Below are positions 60,046 through 64,000 of a DNA stretch of 64,000 nucleotides, piece by piece; position 1 is the first letter of the stretch, and each line of letters begins with the position of its first letter. The notes below the pieces were generated by a model. The model was not told where the DNA came from and ran no database searches. It saw only the letters and a list, made by a program, of their open reading frames with translations. The position numbers were made by a program, and so were the translations under genes. The stretch spans positions 1-64,000 of the forward strand of contig NZ_CP194331.1 of assembly GCF_051257895.1 (NCBI RefSeq), in the 5' to 3' direction. The DNA is from Gallionella straubiae. GTDB lineage: Bacteria > Pseudomonadota > Gammaproteobacteria > Burkholderiales > Gallionellaceae.

Positions 60046-60159
60046 CTTGTGTGCACGCATTACGTGACAGAATGCACCTCTCCTGCCGCCATTGCGATGC
60101 AGGCAATGAAGAAAAGCTGATATTATTCAATGCTGACTCGTAAGACTTAACACTACCAA

Positions 60160-62109
60160 ATGAATTCGACCGATTTGCCGGGTAGTTCCGCTGAATCTCC
60201 AGAAGATTGGGCGCTTCCTAGTTTTATCTCCGTACGACAAGAGGGAGTCATCGTCGACCTGCTGCGCCTGTATGCGTCGGGCGGCTTTGAGCTGTTTGTC
60301 GATCGCCTGTTTACCGGAGGGATGCGCTTTTTTGACCTGGACTATGCCGCTTTCCTCAAGCTGCTTTATGACGCAGACTGGCTGGCTGCGATGCAGGGCA
60401 AATGCGCCGAGGTGAAAATCGCCACAAAAATCGCCCGGTTCGTGCCGCAACGCCAGGAGCTCTACCGCTCGGTGAAGCTGCTCGAGGGAGGAAATCGCGC
60501 CGAATATGTTTTCGAGCCGGTCAGTATCGAGGAGGCTTATGAGGAGCCGGTTTACGGCAAGCCGGGCGAAGACGGCGTTCGTCCGGTTATCGGGCAGTTG
60601 AACAAAACCAGATTAGTACCCACCAAGCTGGATTTCGACGAGTTTGTCGCCGATATGTGGCTGAAGGGAGTGAAGTTCGGTATCGACGCGGATGTCGTGC
60701 GCCAGGCCATCGCAGGCGGCAAGTCCGGCCGCATGACTATCGCCTGGCACCTCGATCCCACGCAGGGGCGCGATGCCGAAATCACGGAGGTGTTTTCCGG
60801 TCTGCGTCAGGATAATTCCCCCAGGATACTGCGGGACGGCAAGGCCGATCTGAAGTCATTCAAGAATCGCTTCCCGCAGGTCGCCAAAGGCAAGCGCCTG
60901 CTCAAGAAAATCCAGAGGGTGCTGGGCAAGCCGGGTTACAAGGTGACCGGCGAAGTCATCGAGCCGAAAATACCGAAAGATGTGGACTTGCATGAGCTGG
61001 CCGCGGCAGGGACCGCCGTGGAACAGGCGGACGATGGCGAATATATCGTGTCGGCGCTGGATGGTTTCATCATGCACGACGAGCAGTCGAACAGTATTTC
61101 AGTCACCGAGAAAATCGAGACCAAGGGAGGCATCAGCGCCAAGACGACCGGGGACCTGGAACTTGGCGTAGACGAGTTCATCGAGCACGGCGAGGTGCAG
61201 GAAGGCCGCGGGGTGAAAGGAAAGCACATGACTTTCCTTTCCGATGTATTCGGTAACGTGATTTCGCAGGGCGGCAACATCCGCATCGAGGGTAATCTGG
61301 CCGGCGGCCGCGCGGAATCGTCGGGCGGCAACATCACGTTGTGCAAGCGCGTCTCTCGCGCCGTGGTTCGCGCTCGCGACGGGGAAGTGACTATCCATTA
61401 CTGCGAGCACAGCACCATAGTCGGCAGGACGGTCCGCATCGAACATGCGGTGAACTGCGAAATCGTCGCCGACGAAGTGTATGCCGATGTTGTCGAAGGA
61501 TGCATGATTGCGGCCGAGAAAATCAAGATAGCCTCCTCGAACGAGTGCCGGGGCAGGGAGACTCTGGTGACGGTGCTGATTCCCGACCTGTCGGCATCCG
61601 ACCAGTACATCGCTGCATTGAATAAAAAAATTACCGAGGCGCAGGAGGGCAGCAAGGCCAAGACAGCGGAAACCGAAGTGCTGAAAGCAGAGCCGGAGTT
61701 CGCGAAATACCTGGCGCTATATGAGCGGATCCGGAGCGGCGCAATCAAGCTCACGGCGGAGCAGGCAGTCAACTGGCGCAAACTGGCTGAAAGGCATGCC
61801 AAGGCAGCCAATCAACTGGCGAAGCTCAATGCTGAGATCGGTGCATACGATCTTTCAGTCAAGGAAGCCGAAGATGAACTCGCCGACGTCATGCGCGAGC
61901 GTGACGCGATGAGGGAGGACATCTCCTGCATCATCGACAAGATTGCCGGCCACACCGTCGGACAAACGATGAAAACCGCTCACGGCGCGGATGTATTCAA
62001 TGGCAAGTCGGGCGCCGATATCAGGCTCACCCTGCAGAAAATGGACAGCTATAAGGCGCGGATTTTCTCGGAGGACTCGGGCTCGGTCGGCTGGCAGTTC
62101 GAGAAATAA
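60160..62109 (+). CDS. FapA/DUF342-domain protein
   Basis: The 649-aa cytoplasmic protein carries a DUF342 (FapA) core: LGKPGYKVTGEVIEPKIPKDVDL, then a repetitive beta-helix-like section (GDLELGVDEFIEHGEVQEG, GNVISQGGNIRIEGNLAGGRAESSGGNITL, HSTIVGRTVRIEHAVNCEIVADEVYADVVEGCMIAAEKIKI, all quoted in parts of under 20: GNIRIEGNLAGGRAES, CEIVADEVYADVVEG) and a C-terminal coiled coil. FapA-type proteins have been tied to flagellar placement or polar complexes in some species; the exact role here is unknown. It stands alone between nuo and a Nudix gene, with no flagellar genes in view. Confidence 0.85.
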   Translation: MNSTDLPGSSAESPEDWALPSFISVRQEGVIVDLLRLYASGGFELFVDRLFTGGMRFFDLDYAAFLKLLYDADWLAAMQGKCAEVKIATKIARFVPQRQELYRSVKLLEGGNRAEYVFEPVSIEEAYEEPVYGKPGEDGVRPVIGQLNKTRLVPTKLDFDEFVADMWLKGVKFGIDADVVRQAIAGGKSGRMTIAWHLDPTQGRDAEITEVFSGLRQDNSPRILRDGKADLKSFKNRFPQVAKGKRLLKKIQRVLGKPGYKVTGEVIEPKIPKDVDLHELAAAGTAVEQADDGEYIVSALDGFIMHDEQSNSISVTEKIETKGGISAKTTGDLELGVDEFIEHGEVQEGRGVKGKHMTFLSDVFGNVISQGGNIRIEGNLAGGRAESSGGNITLCKRVSRAVVRARDGEVTIHYCEHSTIVGRTVRIEHAVNCEIVADEVYADVVEGCMIAAEKIKIASSNECRGRETLVTVLIPDLSASDQYIAALNKKITEAQEGSKAKTAETEVLKAEPEFAKYLALYERIRSGAIKLTAEQAVNWRKLAERHAKAANQLAKLNAEIGAYDLSVKEAEDELADVMRERDAMREDISCIIDKIAGHTVGQTMKTAHGADVFNGKSGADIRLTLQKMDSYKARIFSEDSGSVGWQFEK

Positions 62110-62147
62110 TTCCGCCCGGAGCGGTTTTTATCAAGCAAGGAATCGCC

Positions 62148-62690
62148 GTGGATTTGAAGGAAACCCGCCTGGATACGGCCTTGATGTACGACGGCAGCTT
62201 CCTCAAGGTGCACAAGGATCATGCGCGCCTGCCGGACGGCCAGGTGCATACCCGGGAATACATCGCCCATCCCGGCGCAGTCGCCGTGCTGGCGCTGCTC
62301 GACAACGGTAAGCTGGTGATGGAGCGCCAGTACCGCTACGCGCCGCAGCGCGAATTCATCGAAATCCCCGCGGGCAAGATCGATCCCAGCGAAGATATCC
62401 TGCGCACCGCACAGCGCGAGTTGCTCGAAGAAACCGGCTATGCCGCCGGCGAGTGGACACACCTGACGACCACCTGGCCGTGCATCGGCTACTCCGACGA
62501 GCACATCGAATATTTCCTGGCGCGCGGCCTCACCCACCGGGGTCGCCAACTCGACGACGGCGAATTCCTCGAAGTGTTCGAGCTCTCGCTCGCCGAGGCG
62601 CTGGAGTGGGTGAGATTGGGGAAAATCGACGACAGCAAGACCATCGTCAGGCTGTTCTGGCTGGAGAAGCACCTCAACGGCTGGCGCTGA
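62148..62690 (+). CDS. nudF: Nudix hydrolase, ADP-ribose pyrophosphatase (NudF-like)
   Basis: The start is a GTG at 62148 after CAAGGAAT. The 180-aa protein shows YAPQREFIEIPAGKIDPSED and the complete Nudix box (GKIDPSEDILRTAQRELLEETGY) spanning about residues 77-99, with a C-terminal half (CIGYSDEHIEYFLARGL) like that of NudF. It hydrolyses ADP-ribose to AMP and ribose-5-P. It may be co-transcribed with the DUF342 gene 38 bp upstream. Confidence 0.9.
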   Translation: MDLKETRLDTALMYDGSFLKVHKDHARLPDGQVHTREYIAHPGAVAVLALLDNGKLVMERQYRYAPQREFIEIPAGKIDPSEDILRTAQRELLEETGYAAGEWTHLTTTWPCIGYSDEHIEYFLARGLTHRGRQLDDGEFLEVFELSLAEALEWVRLGKIDDSKTIVRLFWLEKHLNGWR

Positions 62691-62770
62691 AAATTGCTGC
62701 GGAGGGCGTCTGATGGAACTCTAGCCATTCCACTAGACTGCCAAAATACAGCAGCCAAGTGGCTGGTTAT

Positions 62771-62830
62771 GCGGTGTTGCGCTGTATTGGTTTCGGCATA
62801 ACATGCTGCGCATGTGAGCCTTCACCGCAA
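62771..62830. repeat. Dispersed repeat related to the pstB-end array
   Basis: On the minus strand, AGGCTCACATGCGCAGCATG and TTATGCCGAAACCA match units of the array at 17350-17706 (AACATGCGCAGCATGTTA and TTATGTCGAAACCAC). Flanking GCGGTG/CACCGC form a stem. Confidence 0.7.
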
Positions 62831-63069
62831 CTTCGTTGTCGCAATCCTCATGTACTTTATGTACATTCCGGTTGCTGCGTTCCGTGCGCCTTGCATCCAT
62901 CCCTCCTCGCGAATTTTTAAGGCAGCTTTTTAGCCCATCCCCTAGTTGTGCACCGCACCGGTGCAAAACCCCGGCGCGCCCATGATAAAGCGCACCAACT
63001 TCTCCCTTTAAAGCGTTTACTCCTCCGTTCTTCATGGAATTGCCTTTAGCTATCAGCTGGTTGGCGTTG

Positions 63070-63085
63070 TGGAACGCATCTTGCG
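63070..63085 (+). promoter_or_regulatory. Sigma-54 promoter of amt
   Basis: TGGAACGCATCTTGCG keeps the invariant GG and GC of the -24/-12 boxes with 10 bp between, and matches TGGCACG-N4-TTGCW at all but two specified positions. It is 34 bp before the amt start, fitting nitrogen control via NtrC. Confidence 0.7.
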
Positions 63086-63118
63086 TGTCTTCTGGGGCAT
63101 AAACCATAGGAGATACGC

Positions 63119-64000
63119 ATGGAAAACCTGAAATCCGGCAACGACGTCCTGTTCCTGCTGCTCGGTGCGGTCATGGTGCTGGCGATGCATGCCGGCTTCG
63201 CCTTCCTGGAACTTGGCACGGTGCGCAAGAAAAACCAGGTGAATGCGCTGGTCAAGATCCTGGCCGACTTCGCCGTCTCCACTCTCGCGTACTTCTTCAT
63301 CGGCTACGGCATCGCCTACGGTGTGCATTTCTTCGGCGGCGCGGAACAGCTCGCGCAGAAGAGCGGCTACGACCTCGTGAAATTCTTTTTCCTGCTCACC
63401 TTTGCCGCCGCGATCCCCGCGATCGTTTCCGGCGGCATCGCCGAGCGCGCGCGCTTCAATCCGCAACTGGCCGCCACCTTCATGCTGGTCGGCTTCATCT
63501 ATCCGGTTTTCGAGGGTATTGCCTGGAATGGCCGTCTCGGCGTGCAGCAATGGTTGGCTGCATCATTTGGCGCACCATTCCACGACTTCGCCGGCTCGGT
63601 GGTGGTGCATGCGATCGGGGGCTGGATCGCGCTGGCGGCGGTGCTGCTGCTCGGTGCACGGCGTGGACGCTACAGCAGGGAAGGGCGCGTCGCCGCACAT
63701 CCGCCCTCCAGCATCCCGTTCCTCGCCCTCGGCGCGTGGATACTCACCGTGGGCTGGTTCGGTTTCAACGTCATGTCGGCGCAGGAGATCACCAAGATCA
63801 GCGGCCTGGTCGCAGTCAACTCGCTGATGGCGATGGTGGGAGGAACGCTGGCCGCGCTGTGGACAGGCAAGAACGATCCCGGCTTCGTGCACAACGGCCC
63901 GCTGGCCGGCCTGGTGGCGATCTGCGCCGGCTCCGACCTGATGCACCCCATCGGCGCATTGCTCACAGGCGGTGTGGCGGGTGCATTATTTGTGGCGATG
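63119..64000 (+). CDS. amt: Ammonium transporter (5' part; runs off the window)
   Basis: The ATG at 63119 follows AGGAGATACGC. The 294 codons seen encode a polytopic protein with the Amt pattern: VMVLAMHAGFAFLELGTVRKKNQVN (in parts: HAGFAFLELGTVRKKNQ), FAAAIPAIVSGGIAERARF, the pore segment DFAGSVVVHAIGGWIAL with the first twin-His, and LGAWILTVGWFGFNVMSA. The second pore His and the C-terminal tail that binds GlnK lie beyond the window. No signal peptide is apparent. It probably imports ammonium under nitrogen limitation. Confidence 0.95.
   Translation, partial: MENLKSGNDVLFLLLGAVMVLAMHAGFAFLELGTVRKKNQVNALVKILADFAVSTLAYFFIGYGIAYGVHFFGGAEQLAQKSGYDLVKFFFLLTFAAAIPAIVSGGIAERARFNPQLAATFMLVGFIYPVFEGIAWNGRLGVQQWLAASFGAPFHDFAGSVVVHAIGGWIALAAVLLLGARRGRYSREGRVAAHPPSSIPFLALGAWILTVGWFGFNVMSAQEITKISGLVAVNSLMAMVGGTLAALWTGKNDPGFVHNGPLAGLVAICAGSDLMHPIGALLTGGVAGALFVAM

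Larger units (their letters stand above)
62691..63118. other. Repeat-containing intergenic region upstream of amt
   Basis: These 428 bp have no convincing gene. 62771-62830 is a repeat related to the pstB array: GCGGTG and CACCGC enclose TTTCGGCATAACATGCTGCG and CATGTGAGCCT. The middle has TGTACTTTATGTACA-like and GCACCGCACCGGTGC palindromes. The right end holds the amt promoter. A minus-strand frame (62733-63107) is open, but is probably repeat sequence without a gene. Confidence 0.65.

Noticed and set aside
62733..63107. 124-codon minus-strand frame upstream of amt
   Set aside because: It spans a dispersed repeat and the amt promoter, lacks a ribosome-binding site and looks like repeat-derived open sequence.

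Overview
The window is chromosome from a GC-rich betaproteobacterium. Gene content and order (tpiA-secG-tRNA-Leu-nuoA-N, queA-tgt-yajC-secD-secF, xseB-ispA-dxs, pcnB-folK-kinase-panB-panC-panD, nudJ-mnmA-purB, a K+-independent proton pyrophosphatase) fit Nitrosomonadales. A Gallionellaceae/Sideroxydans-like organism is my best guess, but this is inferred from gene content and style, not from a database search.

Layout. 1-4307 is a visibly AT-richer accessory block with an unfamiliar envelope gene cluster: an OmpA/glycine-zipper protein split by two homopolymer frameshifts (A7 and G11), a polytopic membrane protein and a secreted protein resembling a von Willebrand A fold. 4537-9786 (minus strand) holds hppA, purB, mnmA and nudJ. 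9850-10310 holds a small Ala/Lys-rich secreted protein and tRNA-Leu(CAA). 10391-16464 (plus) holds queA, tgt, yajC, secD, secF and a DedA protein. A glycine-zipper lipoprotein-like gene follows. Then comes an unusual repeat array abutting the pstSCAB phosphate operon (minus), in which the last codons of pstB are present three extra times. 21587-22002 holds rpmB-rpmG, followed by a Cache-domain protein, a small HTH-like protein, a STAS-like protein and a DMT permease (all minus). 24815-29489 holds xseB-ispA-dxs, folE2 and a glutamine amidotransferase. 29397-31153 is a second accessory patch with a tandem duplication, an AT-rich hypothetical gene and a PsiF-repeat protein; three near-identical promoter/operator modules lie in it. 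31274-35805 is pcnB-folK-dNK-panBCD. 35860-43729 is a signalling cluster of two GGDEF-EAL proteins and one chemoreceptor. 44080-59996 is tpiA, secG, tRNA-Leu(GAG) and the complete 14-gene nuo (complex I) operon, interrupted between nuoK and nuoL by a 142-bp MITE-like element. 60160-64000 holds a FapA/DUF342 protein, a NudF-like Nudix hydrolase, a repeat-containing spacer and the 5' part of an ammonium transporter behind a probable sigma-54 promoter.

How it fits together. The window combines core metabolism (isoprenoid, folate, pantothenate and purine synthesis), tRNA modification (queuosine, 2-thiouridine), Sec export, energy conservation (complex I, H+-PPase), nutrient uptake (Pho box-controlled pst, amt) and c-di-GMP/chemotaxis signalling. 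No CRISPR array, rRNA, transposase or integrase gene was seen. The most unusual signals are non-coding: the pstB-end array with allele-matched hairpins, the recurring promoter module near 29.5-30.8 kb, and the two homopolymer frameshifts in the OmpA gene.
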